Source: Sipunculus nudus (taxonomy: Eukaryota > Annelida > Sipuncula > Golfingiida > Sipunculidae). Taken from it: a DNA stretch of 64,000 nucleotides. Both the position numbers and the translations under genes were made by a program. The notes under the pieces are model-generated. The model was not told where the DNA came from. It did not search any database and saw only the letters and a program-made list of their open reading frames with translations. Positions within the stretch are counted from its first letter, which is position 1. Each line of letters begins with the position of its first letter. Shown in pieces: positions 35,135-45,960 of this stretch. The stretch lies in NCBI GenBank assembly GCA_026874595.1, contig CM049320.1, positions 24,960,214-25,024,213 on the forward strand, read 5' to 3'.

Positions 35135-37840
35135 TTATTATTAATTTCAATAGAAATGTTAAATCAGAAAAAAATATTGATCACTGACAGATTAATATAT
35201 TAAATTGGAAAATTATTAATATGAAATATACAAAATTAAAAAATAACTGAAGATAAATTATAATCAGAATTATGAATTGTTGTAGAAGTAGTAGTTGTTT
35301 TAGGAGCCATCTTAAAAAAGAAGTTTTATTCACACTAATATCGCTTTTGTTTTATATTCATTGGCAACATTGGGTCTTTCATCCGTCTTTCATTAAGTTG
35401 GTCGACTGAAAAAGCTAATGAATAATAATGTAAGGCTCGATATATTTGCCGCAATGTTGAAACACCAATAAGCAAACAACACAATAAAAATTACATGTAT
35501 GAGGGTCTGACCATGTATTAATGATAATAAAAAATGATAAATCAGAAAAATATTGTTAAATTCTGAAAGATTATAATATTGAATTTGTAAAATTATAATT
35601 ATAATATATACAAATCGAAAGTATATGAAGGTCAATTATAAGTAGAATCAGTAGCTGTTGTTGTGGTATTGGTTGTGTTAGGAGCCATCCTAAAATCCAA
35701 GAAGTTTTATTCACACTCATATCTCTTATTGTTTGTAATCGACTGGTTACATAGGGTCTTTCATCTACATAAACACATCCCCATACGTTAAACAATAATA
35801 CATTCTTTGCCTTCAGAGTTTAAGAATTTCTATCGCAACTATGATGTGAAGAGATGTGTCTCGGAAAATATTGAGACTCTCGTGGAGTGGAACATGGCCA
35901 TATCACGTGACCGTTTCACCACTTATTACGCCGATGGTAGTGTGGCTTGCAAGGGAAAGTAAGTGACATAAATATAAATTAATATTTGAATTGTTAAGTA
36001 ACGATATTCTTATTCACATTGCTTTAGCACGGAATACAGCTTAATGCGTAGGGAATACCTAGCCGACCACACACACACATATACACACCAAAGCCCTGCG
36101 CGCTCCCAAACCCGCCCCGCGGGCCAAAAATAAGTTACCTGCGGGGAGCGGTGGTTTTGGACTCAAAGCTTGGATATGCGGGGCGGGACGGGCTACACGA
36201 TATTTTAGTGCGCGTTTCTGTGGGCCGAAAACATGGTTATCGCGAGGAGATTTATCTAAATGTAAAGCACTGCAGGTTTGTTTATGTTCCTTCGGTTTTT
36301 CCGTTTTCTGAATTACTATATTGTACTTGTGAAATATAAAATCTCTGAGAATAAAGACCAAATATCATCTTTGCAGGGACTACTGGTGAGAATATGGCAA
36401 GAGCGTTGGGTATTTAGAATATTCAGCCCTGTATGTCTATACACTTGTATCCAGTCTCACATATTACATAACATGGCTGAGGGTAGAGCACCAGATTATA
36501 CCTGTTATCTTATAATAGCCTAATCTGTGCCCATGTAAACGCATTAATTAATGAAATAATTCAAAAGAGGTTAATTAATGAAATTAATGCAGTCTACTGT
36601 GACACAGGTCATAATATAATGACTGTAATAGATATAAGTGGGTATTGTGGTATTTATTTTCATTTCATAACATCAATATTGTCTTACTCAAATTATATAG
36701 GTTCTGGTTGTTTTGCGAAAATTAAAGCCTTGCGAAACATTTAAAATAAAGAATTCGTGAAAGTTTAGATAAAAAGCCAACCATAGTGTGTATATAAACT
36801 ATGTTTAAACTTTAATTAAACCGTAAGCTAAATATCACAAAGGCAAGATTTGTTTAGTGTGTCTCTGTTACTGACATTTCCACTTATATGGCAGTAAATA
36901 ATTGTATTTTGGAAAGTGGTTATTCTTAAATTTAAAAAAAAGGTAATTATTTGACACTCCCCCTTGACCAGTGAAAAAAAAAAGTTATACCATCAGCAAA
37001 ACATGGTAACGCTATCTGCTCACAAAAGATGGTCATTAATCATTAAAATATATGAAAATAGATCATAACTTTTTTTAGTTGGCTACCTTTTTGGTTGTCC
37101 ATTATGTATTTTAGCGAGTTGAATGCAAGGCGGGGCGGGAAGGTTGCGGGCTGAAGGTTTGTTTTGCGTGGCGGGTGCGGGCTCTATCTTCCGGCAAGTG
37201 CAGGGCTCTATTACACACACAGATACACGCATATATCGTAATTGCCTTGTTCATTCTAATGTATTATAAATGATATTTATAATCACTGATGCCCATTTGA
37301 TTTATGAACACATACTTTTGAAGAATTGTAGTCAATAAACCCATTTTATTGCCTTCGCCAGGAGGAATGCGTTCATTTCGATTCGTGTATGTTTGTTCAT
37401 AACATAAATCACGTATTCATGAATAGGAGCTCATGAAATGTTCAGGGAAATACGTGAATTGGATAAGAAAGATTCGATTGGATTTTGGCGTGGCCTCGGA
37501 GTCTGGCTCGTCATCAAGAAATTTTCAAAAATGTACGATGACTTACCTCGGAGTGACGGTATCGAGTGGTTTTCTGCATTACAGCTTGTGTATACTCTCC
37601 TGAGTTTGACCAAACACATTTCAAAGAGCGTCTTCAAAAGGGACCCTCACATGGCGGAGGCATGCAGTCATTGGGATGCAGATTTAACAGTTTATATGTT
37701 GTATCATACATAGGGGTACACTGTTCATCTTGACACATTTTATATATCGAGATACTTCATATATTTTCAACCTCGGCGTCTGGATAAAGAGTGATGGGCA
37801 GTGGAAAGTGAAATACAACATGTGGACGAATCGTGTTTGA
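30671..37840 (+). CDS. Unit U1: SnoaL-like/DUF4440 NTF2-fold protein gene, last splice site doubtful
   Basis: Four-exon model. Exon 1, 30671-30680 (ATGGCTACCG, donor GTAGGT). Exon 2, 33096-33242 (147 bp, acceptor TTTCCAG, donor GTAAGG). Exon 3, 35817-35958 (142 bp, acceptor CTTCAG, donor GTAAGT). Exon 4, about 37769-37840. Joined phases are consistent: exon 1 ends in phase 1, exon 2 in phase 1, exon 3 in phase 2. Recognisable segments are GLAQRIYTSDCVLMPPDG (exon 2), TTYYADGSVACKG (exon 3) and DGQWKVKYNMWTN (exon 4). The length, about 123 residues, and the DCVLMPPDG and DGQWK landmarks fit small NTF2-like proteins, whose ligand or reaction is not known from sequence. Exons 1-3 have no disabling change. 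Exon 4 lacks the AG seen in sister copies, so U1 may be a pseudogene or use another acceptor. Confidence 0.6.
33096..33242 (+). CDS. U1 exon 2
   Basis: 147 bp, the same length as in U4 and U5. It begins with the phase-1 remainder TT, encodes VEVKQQIRERIQ... to HGS and ends with a single G before GTAAGG. An ATG-started reading from 33017 exists but crosses the acceptor and is not needed. Confidence 0.75.
33313..35740 (+). repeat. Tandem array of ~0.63-0.68 kb units inside U1 intron 2
   Basis: The block around GGAGCCATC/AGAAGCCATC recurs near 33322, 33998, 34632, 35302 and 35680. Between these, phrases such as TTTATGAGCCATT, GGTCACACCCTTATACATG, TGTTTATTGATGTTTTA, CATTGGAAGC and GAGCTAAGTGTTGCGA recur in fixed order. 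Three units are nearly complete, one is shortened and the last is only started. TTA or ATT trinucleotide runs sit at the same place in units 1-3. Confidence 0.8.
33785..33842. repeat. TTA trinucleotide microsatellite
   Basis: ATT/TTA run within unit 1 of the intronic array. Equivalent runs lie near 34458-34480 and 35098-35145. Confidence 0.85.
35817..35958 (+). CDS. U1 exon 3
   Basis: 142 bp, equal to U4 exon 3. It encodes FKNFYRNYDVKRCVSEN, WNMAISRDRF and YYADGSVACKG. The acceptor CTTCAG and donor AA|GTAAGT are canonical. Confidence 0.75.
36092..37207. mobile_element. Candidate DNA element with short inverted ends in U1 intron 3
   Basis: The segment opens AGCCCTGC and closes GCAGGGCT, a perfect 8-bp inverted pair. 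GC-rich subterminal blocks lie at both ends (CCCGCCCCGC; GCGGGTGCGGG). It interrupts a CA-rich tract: ACACACATATACACACC lies before it and TACACACACAGATACACG after it. The corresponding intron of U5 has the CA-rich tract without this insertion. No transposase is encoded. Confidence 0.45.
37769..37840 (+). CDS. U1 exon 4, acceptor lost or altered
   Basis: The frame encodes GVWIKSDGQWKVKYNMWTNRV and stop, matching exon 4 of U3 and U4. Where those have CTTCAG|TTCCCTC, U1 has TTTTCAACCTC with no AG. The nearest upstream AG would give the wrong frame and an early stop. Confidence 0.55.
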   Translation, partial: NLGVWIKSDGQWKVKYNMWTNRV

Positions 37841-38337
37841 AAGCGGGCAGGTTTCAAGACCGAAGTTGAAATTATGGTTGCCTACTATAATCCAGAAACC
37901 CATTCTATATATGTTTTTCCAGTTATGTCTCGGTGTATGTTTTTAATTAAACTTTATTGCCAATATCAGTATACAATAAATACAATGTTAATGATTTAGC
38001 TGAAGCATAACGTTCCTGGCTATACAACCTGAACTCATATTGATTGTAATCAATATAGATAATTGTTATGGACATACCATGCATCGGTATTAATTACACT
38101 CGAGCACTCTTTCGCATGCATTTATTCCGTTCTTTAGAATTTGAAGGCTAACGTTCTTAGCTTAAAATTTGCATGCTCTTTAACACATATTATCAATTCG
38201 TTTATATACAGCAACTATCTTCAAAGAGCAAGGTACAGGTACCTGCGTTCAGTAAATACATCTACTTCAGTACACATCCAGTTTTACACAAAATATGTCA
38301 AGATTTCCAAAAAGAGTACGCAGAAGATACTATTCAG

Positions 38338-38343
38338 AATAAA
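38338..38343 (+). promoter_or_regulatory. Polyadenylation signal AATAAA of U1
   Basis: It lies about 500 bp after the U1 stop in a 3' region that aligns with those of U3 and U4. U4 has AATAAA at the aligned place; U3 has an A run instead. Confidence 0.5.
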
Positions 38344-38399
38344 CTTATCATGAGTGTTATTTATCCCGTTTCTTCGTGCTTTCTATCAGAACTCCAATG

Positions 38400-40900
38400 A
38401 TTAATTTTCTTTAAGCCCTTTTTCTCATCAGTTGATCCTCTCACATCCGCACACTGGCCCATTTCGCCCATAGAGCATCATTCGCATTTAAGTTGTTTGT
38501 TATACATACTTATGTACTATGTTTAACTAGATATGTAGTTAAGCCTACATACATCCACTAAAAGCTGTGTAAACTTTCCTATGGCCCAACGTGCACATTT
38601 GCATTTATCTTCAACCCGTTAGACCGAGAAGCAAGAAAACAAAATAGAAACAAACAGTGGTATAGACTCATTTTAATAAATAAAACATTATTATGAACAA
38701 GATTTCATTAAAAAATTAAGCATTTGTTCTTCTGTATTACCCTTACCCTTAAAAAAAACTGTCAACAAAATACATTCTTTATATTTGCATGGAGCTGTTC
38801 AAAGACAAATCTCCCAAGGATAACATATATAGGCTTGCCTCTTGGAAACACTCCGTCAATATATAAGTGGAATATGGGGTCTCGATCTGCCACAGATGAA
38901 ATAAAGCAACACAGAATGATCTTTCCACATTATAAACAATGTTATTAGCATTCCGAAACTGTCTATCCTCCAACTCCTTGAGATAAAAGTGATCATTAAC
39001 TAAGCTAACTGAACGACTCACCCAATATTATGCCGAAAGGTACGGTGAATGAATCACCCGATGCTGGACAGAAATATGTTTAGCTTCGGCCTACCTAGTG
39101 AATCGTCCAAAGGTCCAGGCTGACTAGTGGACAAAGTGATCCCTGAAACCTCCGCTCGAGGGAAAGCAGGACAGAAACGGTTCTCATCTGCGGATCTCTA
39201 TTGCAGCATTTTTTTTTCCAGAGGGATGATATTGGATGAGCATACAATAGATAGTTTGTTGGGATGTCTTACAGGTGTTCTCACCTATGATAGAACGATT
39301 CTCTAGTCTCTCTCCAATATTCTTCAGACACATGACATCTTACCCAATGCACAGCGTATCCTTTACGCCTGACTGCTCCGTCTAGTAAACACCCCTGTCT
39401 GTCTATTTGCCGACAACCATATAGTTGGCTTGCTTCGGATGTATACCATTTCATTATAGTTCAAATTTTAACCACTGTTCGATCCAGGGTATCGAATAGT
39501 ATTATATGCCCATAGCATATAAGTTCTTTTTACACCCAAGCGGACATGTGTAACACAGTTATGTTGTTAATCGAATGTATTCATTTTATAGCACAATTTA
39601 TGCGACTTATACAACTCTTCGTCTAGAACCATGTTCAAATAACAGAACTTTTCTCACAAATGGTAGATAAGTTCTGATTTTCATTTACCTGATAACCCGT
39701 ATGGACATATAAGGTAGACTATAAGGACCTCCGACTCATGAAGTTGAAATGTCGATGATAACAATAACCGCAAACACGTTCGAAATTCTGTGCTATTTTA
39801 AATTACATATGCGCATACAGGCTCTCCGTCGCCAAGAAACTATGTTTGGATTTAGCAACAAACACATTAAAGCATTGATAACTACACGTACCTTGTTGGC
39901 TCTACAATTTCGGCAATAATATTTAAGTCCATTGTGCCTGACGTTGCAAAAACAATGTCCATTATTTATTTTCGGCCTTTCAGATCTAATGTAAAATTAA
40001 TTCCACGATCCAACTCTGTATAATTCAGATTTGACACAATTGATAAAAAGACCCCGGTAAAAAATAAAAGGTTAATATACACTTTTATTTTCTATGTCAT
40101 TTGTTTTCAGGTTGCACGTCTTGAAAAACATACAATGCACAAATGTAAATAACAACGATTGAAATGTCGATAATGATACAATATGTAGGTGGGTTTCCTT
40201 GTATACCCTTTTTATCATTTTCAGTTTGTTTTGGTTGATAATGTTCCACATGTAAACATTGAAAGAGTGGACTAAATATTAAGTTATTCATTTTGCATTG
40301 CTGTAATTCGTCGTTACTTCCCCAAACAATCTTCCGACAACATCTATTGCTACACTCGAATATTGCTTCGCTATAAGCGAGAAACCTTGATAAACTGATC
40401 AAACAGGCAAGACGTCATTCTGTTGGTATATTATGTTGTAACCGGGACCTGCAAGAAAGAACTTGATGTAACAGACACCTGTCGTTTCAAAGTCACTTGT
40501 CTTTTTGAGGATTGCAATGTGCTACAGATAAATGAACAGGTTTTAATGTTATCCATTAATCTTAATGCGACCAAACATTTGTTAGATTGTTGAAAGGAAT
40601 AACTCGAGGTAACGGTCATTTTTTATTTTAGGCTTTCGTTTTCCATACGACTACATAGCACTTAGATGATCTCGTCCGTTGACTTGAGTAAGTATACCTT
40701 ATTGTCTCCCGTATGGATGTGCAGATCATTTTTTCGTTTTTGTCAACATTTAGTTTTAAATTAATTTTTGTCTTAGGAAAATCATATCAGGAATTTTAGG
40801 CTGCGGGTAGTTAGATGGAAGCATTAAACAAGCAATTAATTACGAGAGGAAATCATGATTTTTGAGCAGAATAAATGGCTTACGGAATAGCATAGTGGAA
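38400..40900. other. Intergenic DNA, no gene seen
   Basis: I see no supported exon, RNA gene or complete mobile element. Confidence 0.4.
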
Positions 40901-40914
40901 TAGAATATATTTTA

Positions 40915-41217
40915 CATGGTGAAAATTGGCCTGGCATATGGTGATAGAGCTTTTGCATGTGCTGCACCATCAAATGGAATAAGTTATAAGCCATTATTAG
41001 AGATGCTTAATCCCTCAAATACTTCAAATAAAGGTTGAAAATATATTTGTTTGCATGTGCTTACTTGTAATGGTTTTGAATATTTAGGATTTTAGATTAT
41101 ATCATATCGTGTTATGTTTATAATAATGTGCTATGTTATGTAATGTGTCTTGGGCGGTTTTATTACTAGATATGGTGCGCAATATATATAAATATGCTAA
41201 TGCTTATGCTTATGCAT
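40915..41217 (+). mobile_element. 3' end of a CR1-like LINE, truncated
   Basis: A frame starting near 40930 reads YGDRAFACAAPSNGIS, which is the degenerate form of the GDRAFSVAAPxLWNSLP tail common at the C-terminus of CR1/Jockey-group reverse transcriptases. About 200 bp of 3' UTR follows and ends in CGCAATATATATAAATATGC and a TAATGCTTATGCT tail, typical of such elements. Everything upstream of the C-terminus is missing, as expected for 5' truncation. Confidence 0.6.
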
Positions 41218-41229
41218 GAAAAGAAATCG

Positions 41230-42880
41230 CGAACAAATTTGAGAGCTTATAAGAGCTTATATAAGAAAAAGATAATACAATTACTCCAGGACATCCATAG
41301 CATCTCTGTTGTTCATAGAAACAAACGATAATGGAGCTAATAGATCGGGTAGTGATGGTTCGAGAAATTAGTCAAGAAATAACTAAAATTTGATTTAAAT
41401 ATTGATTTTTTAAAATTTAAGGTGCAATGAAGAACTTTCTGAGTATTTGCGAGATTAATTTGACAAATGTTAAGAAAAAATATTGGTCTATATCAATAAA
41501 GGAATGATTAAATGCAACTTTTAAAGATTAGGATTTCAGTATAGACTATACTCCTACTTGGAATCGTGACGTTACTATGAAAAAGTTTAGGTAAAGAGAT
41601 GGTAACAAATACATAGATGTTACTCATGAAGTAAACCAAACCAATGCTGTTCATACTCTACGGCTGCAATGAAATCTTAAACTAGGCCACTCTTAATAAC
41701 ACTGGAAGAAATCTGAAAAAAATAGAAACTGACATGTATTATAGTGTTTCATGGAAGAAATTTTATAACCACAAGTAATTTGATAAATGAATACAAATTA
41801 GCTATCTTATATCATCCAATTCATATATCTTTTAAATATGGTAATGAAAAAAAAAATCATTAAATGTTAAACTGCACATAAGCTGAGACAAAACATCTAA
41901 AGATTTCAAACGGCCTTTGTCCACATGAATAATTTGATGTACCATTGTCCATTTATCTTTTACCATACGTTGAGTGTGCTGAAAATAAAAGAATGAGGAA
42001 AGAATATATCTATTAAAAAAATATAAAAATATTAAAAAAATTAAATCGAGAGTAAAAATCGACATCTACAAAATATAACGTTCGTTCATGAACATAATAA
42101 TAATTAATAGTGGCAGGGATGAAAGAATTAACGCAACAATAACTTTTAGATAAAAAAAAATAAATTATATGAATTAAGTATCAATCAGCCAACGTATGTT
42201 TGTTGATGAATTATTTCTGAAATAAAACGTATATGTATTAAATAAGAGATAATCTCTATAAATGTGCACCATAAACACAGAACTCCTGTATACAATGAAA
42301 CACTCATAAAACCAATGTGTATATGTGATTCGAACACGTATTAACGAGTGTTGCTAAATAAACATCTGTCACACAGAAGAGTCGCGTGTATACATGTATA
42401 TTCTTCTTATATATTAAAATAGATATGTAAAACCGAGCATGTGTGACTCATTTCAAAAAATGCCAAATAAAGGGTTGGTTCAGCGCCCATTTATCGCCAA
42501 ATAAATACTTTTATATGTTTTATATATTTTATAATAATTACATGTAAAAAGAATCTGGCGTGATAACTAACGCCCTTTAATTTCATCTTGACATATATCA
42601 CCAAAAAGTAATCAGTAGACATTGGCCTTTTAATTAATTGACTGCAAGCAGAATGGTATTCTAAGGAATGTGCCAAAGGAATTCTAACGAGTTGAGAGTC
42701 AGATGCTTGACTGGGTGATGCAAATTCATGGTTAAATCGACACCAATCGAGGGTTAATATGTTACGCGTAGACCAAGGAATTTTGTTTTAAACGAAATAT
42801 GCGATTGTTCACTATTTAATCTGCCATTTATCAAAACAGGCAAGGAGAATCATTTTATACTTGGCAAAAACTTTTATTAT
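41230..42880. other. AT-rich intergenic DNA, no gene seen
   Basis: No feature is supported. Confidence 0.4.
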
Positions 42881-42881
42881 T

Positions 42882-42920
42882 ATATATATATATATATATA
42901 TTATATAATATATATATATT
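42882..42920. repeat. AT microsatellite
   Basis: AT run with one short interruption. Confidence 0.8.
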
Positions 42921-43152
42921 TCTAAACTCTCCGGGTGCTTGCCTAAGAGAGTCAATGAACATAAACAGAAGAGACATCAACGCCAGCATTTCAATCAATC
43001 ATATTATCTAGATCACAGGTACAGACTGTTGCTACATTTTCAGCTACCCCTGTACCATTCGTCAGAGCTAGTAAGTATCTTGAAATCAGTAAACAAAGCT
43101 GAGAACGTGACCTTTTGCTAGGTCATCAGGGCTATAGCTTACCAGCTATATC

Positions 43153-43263
43153 CATTAACCTGGCTGATGTCTCTTCAGAACTGGCCTATGTATATGTATA
43201 ACTTGATACCCCAGCAGTCCTGCTTCCAAGTGGATATATGAAGAGACATCAGCCGGATTAATG
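43153..43263. repeat. Inverted repeat, 24-nt arms
   Basis: Arms at 43153-43176 and 43240-43263 are near-perfect reverse complements around GCTGATGTCTCTTC. A spacer of 63 bp separates them. Confidence 0.7.
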
Positions 43264-43390
43264 AATTATGATGCTGCTGCACACGTGTGTACGTAAAACA
43301 CTGGTGTTTTTAAAGTCACATTAAACAGTAGACCAGAAGCTAAAGTTCATGCAGGGAACATTTTATACACCATTCTCTGATTTACAGCTA

Positions 43391-43520
43391 ATTCTATAAT
43401 TATCTAGGGATAATTATACACATGTATTGCTCACGTCTGGGTGCAAGATGTGAACGAAGGACTAGCTATAACGTCAACCGTGCTATCAGACAGGTCCTCC
43501 TATAAACATAAGGGCTACCG
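43391..43520 (+). pseudogene. Unit U2: promoter and first-exon relic, start codon lost
   Basis: The upstream region (TTCTATAATTATC at 43392) and the exon-donor phrase GGCTACCGGTAGGTCGC match U1 exactly around the donor. The start ATG is AGG at 43511-43513. No matching exons 2-4 follow on the plus strand before U3. Intron-1-like sequence continues to about 43860, where block B begins. Confidence 0.65.
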
Positions 43521-45326
43521 GTAGGTCGCTACTGCCTGATTGTATTGTGCAATGTTTTTACACAAAGTTTCATGGTTATTTAATTGTATTTTTATGCAAT
43601 GTGTATATATCATCAATACAGAAGCTTTATTATTTATGATGGTATACTGTGTAAGAATTGGAAACAAAACTTATTAAAACCCTCCTTATGTTAACCAGTG
43701 GTTGATTTCTAAATGCAGGCTGTGCCTCCTAATATTGATATTACACACTAGCATATCCTGTTGATCGGATTATTAAATAGATTTCTTGAGCATGGGAATT
43801 ACTTTTTATACCACAAGGGTTAAAATATTCTTATAAGGTTGCCTTAATTCCACAAATGCACTTTAAACCTAACCATGGATGCACATTTATATTATAGAGA
43901 CTGTTTTTGTTTACCTTACTTTTGAATCTGTAAGTGAAACTCCTCAAGACCTATACAATTATAAACTTAGCAGGCGAAGTTCCGTTGATGTTTATTCTAC
44001 CGTCAGCTTCCGCACGGTGGCGTAACTTGCGTTATAAGATTACAAATTTAGTTTGTTAAATGGCCGGTAGATATCAGTTACGACTGGGAATTCCATGATC
44101 TGATAATATTGACTTGTAAGTGCATTTGTTGTTCTCCTATAGAATAAAACAGGATAGCAATTTACTTTTACTGAAATGGCAAAAAAGTCTGTCCGAGTTT
44201 GAAATGGTTGTTATCATTAAGCCGAAAAATGATATATTGCCAGTCCTAGGTTTAAACGTGATTATTAAAGATTTGTACAATAGCTGAGGATACTTCCAAA
44301 AGGATGAATAAAGTTTAGCTCCTTCGTAGGGCATTAGAAACGCGAATAAGAGCCGTTTCATGAGGAGCAGGCTTGTCCTCAAGCTTCTATCGTTCACCAA
44401 CGGTTAAACGGCAGGCCATCTGTATCTCACTCAGTCGACAGAGACCAAGTGAGGTCTCACCCCTGCCTTGACCCCCAGGGCCAGCTTCTTTATAGTAGGG
44501 GTGTTAATGGGTTAGTCAACTTGTAGTGAACGAGGGCTGGTAGGTAGTTGTGATGTCCTACACATGTACTCGTTATTCTTGTATCACTGGACTGAACAAA
44601 ATGTATGGTTTATGCACGTATTGTTATAAAACAGGTATTTATTGCCTTCAAATATCAGACTAATGAAATCGAGACCCTGAACTAGGACACTTGCGTGGGA
44701 GGCCTGGATTAATGTTTGATCATTTTAAGAAACAACACTACGTTACTTTCTACTGAAAGAAAGTAAGGGATAGCTGAAATTTTGGCATCGACAAGAATGA
44801 TGTTGCGTCAAGTTTGAGAAATGTCTTTGTAGAAATACTTTTTTTTTATTTTTTAAATATAAAAAAGTCAAATTATGAATTTATTAATGGATATTCTTGG
44901 TTTTATTTTGACCAAGATTTAGAAAAAAAACTTTGAAAGGTTAGAGGCTAGGTTAGACAGTACGTCATTACAGATTTTGGCTCCGGCTTTCCTAAATGAC
45001 AAATTACCATAGGTCTCCTTTTTGGTATAGGGAATACACGGATGTATAGTTTAACTGGATCTCAGAGATACTCCTGACGTTCATACATCCATAAGATTTT
45101 TTATGACACTGTAATGCATTCCCATGCACAGTTTAATGTGTTTACAATAAAATTATATTGTACTCTTACGTCCATAGCTTTTTAATAACTGTATGAAGAC
45201 ATTCAATACCAGAGTTTATATACATGTCGTTTATTCAAGCAAGCATCGTCAGACATTTTCCCGTAAGCCCGAGTGCATTCCGTTAATAAACTACCAGGTG
45301 AGCTTACAGTAACATTCAAGAACATA

Positions 45327-45329
<3 letters not shown>

Positions 45330-45364
<35 letters not shown>
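45330..45364. repeat. AT dinucleotide microsatellite
   Basis: An AT run at the same place as the one at 18384-18437 in block A. Confidence 0.85.
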
Positions 45365-45368
<4 letters not shown>

Positions 45369-45839
45369 CCATAATACTGTTGTATAGGTCTTTAACAATC
45401 CCCCTGTCTATGGGAACCAATTGGAGACCTCTGAGCACAGGTTATATCTGATCAAATTTGCTTGTCCTATTTACAGCCCGTGTCTCAATTTTCTGGACTC
45501 GCTGTAAATTGTATATAACAGTCATCCTGGTATGTACGTGTAGATGTCGCAATGCCAGCAAGATGAATTTACCTAGATGGCGCCCTGGGTAGTATAACAG
45601 TGTGCGAGTATGGACAATGAAGTATGGACAATGTTGATAAGTAACTCCTGATATTAGCAATGTTTCCCAACTGATCAAAGGCACTCTGTTTTTAAATTAT
45701 TTAATTGAGGTTACCGCTACTATTTTTATGCTACCTTATTCTTAATCTAAGTAAGTATATGTGCAGAGTTCCATTTCAGTTTGGGAGTACGTTGCAGGGC
45801 GTAGCACTTGCTTCCTATCATAACCTTTTTGTATCCTGA

Positions 45840-45960
45840 TGTCACCCAGGCCCGGTGTCTACCTCACCTGCGACTTCTGGGTCTGTAATCACCCCCATTT
45901 CTTGGTCATAACACCGAGGACCCCCCCCGCCCAACAAAGACGCACTCATTTGAGAGTAAT
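45840..45960 (-). mobile_element. SINE tail fragment
   Basis: GGGTCTGTAATCACCCCC, ATAACACCGAGGACCCC and ACGCACTCATTTGAGAG match, in order, the tail of the minus-strand SINE at 7610-7859. The tRNA-like head is missing. Confidence 0.5.

Noticed and set aside
36059-36361. 100-codon minus-strand frame
   Set aside because: It covers a CA tract and the GC-rich end of the candidate transposon, with no protein features.
37438-37713. 91-codon plus-strand frame in U1 intron 3
   Set aside because: No recognisable domain and it lies inside an intron of the NTF2-like unit; no splice signals support it as an exon.
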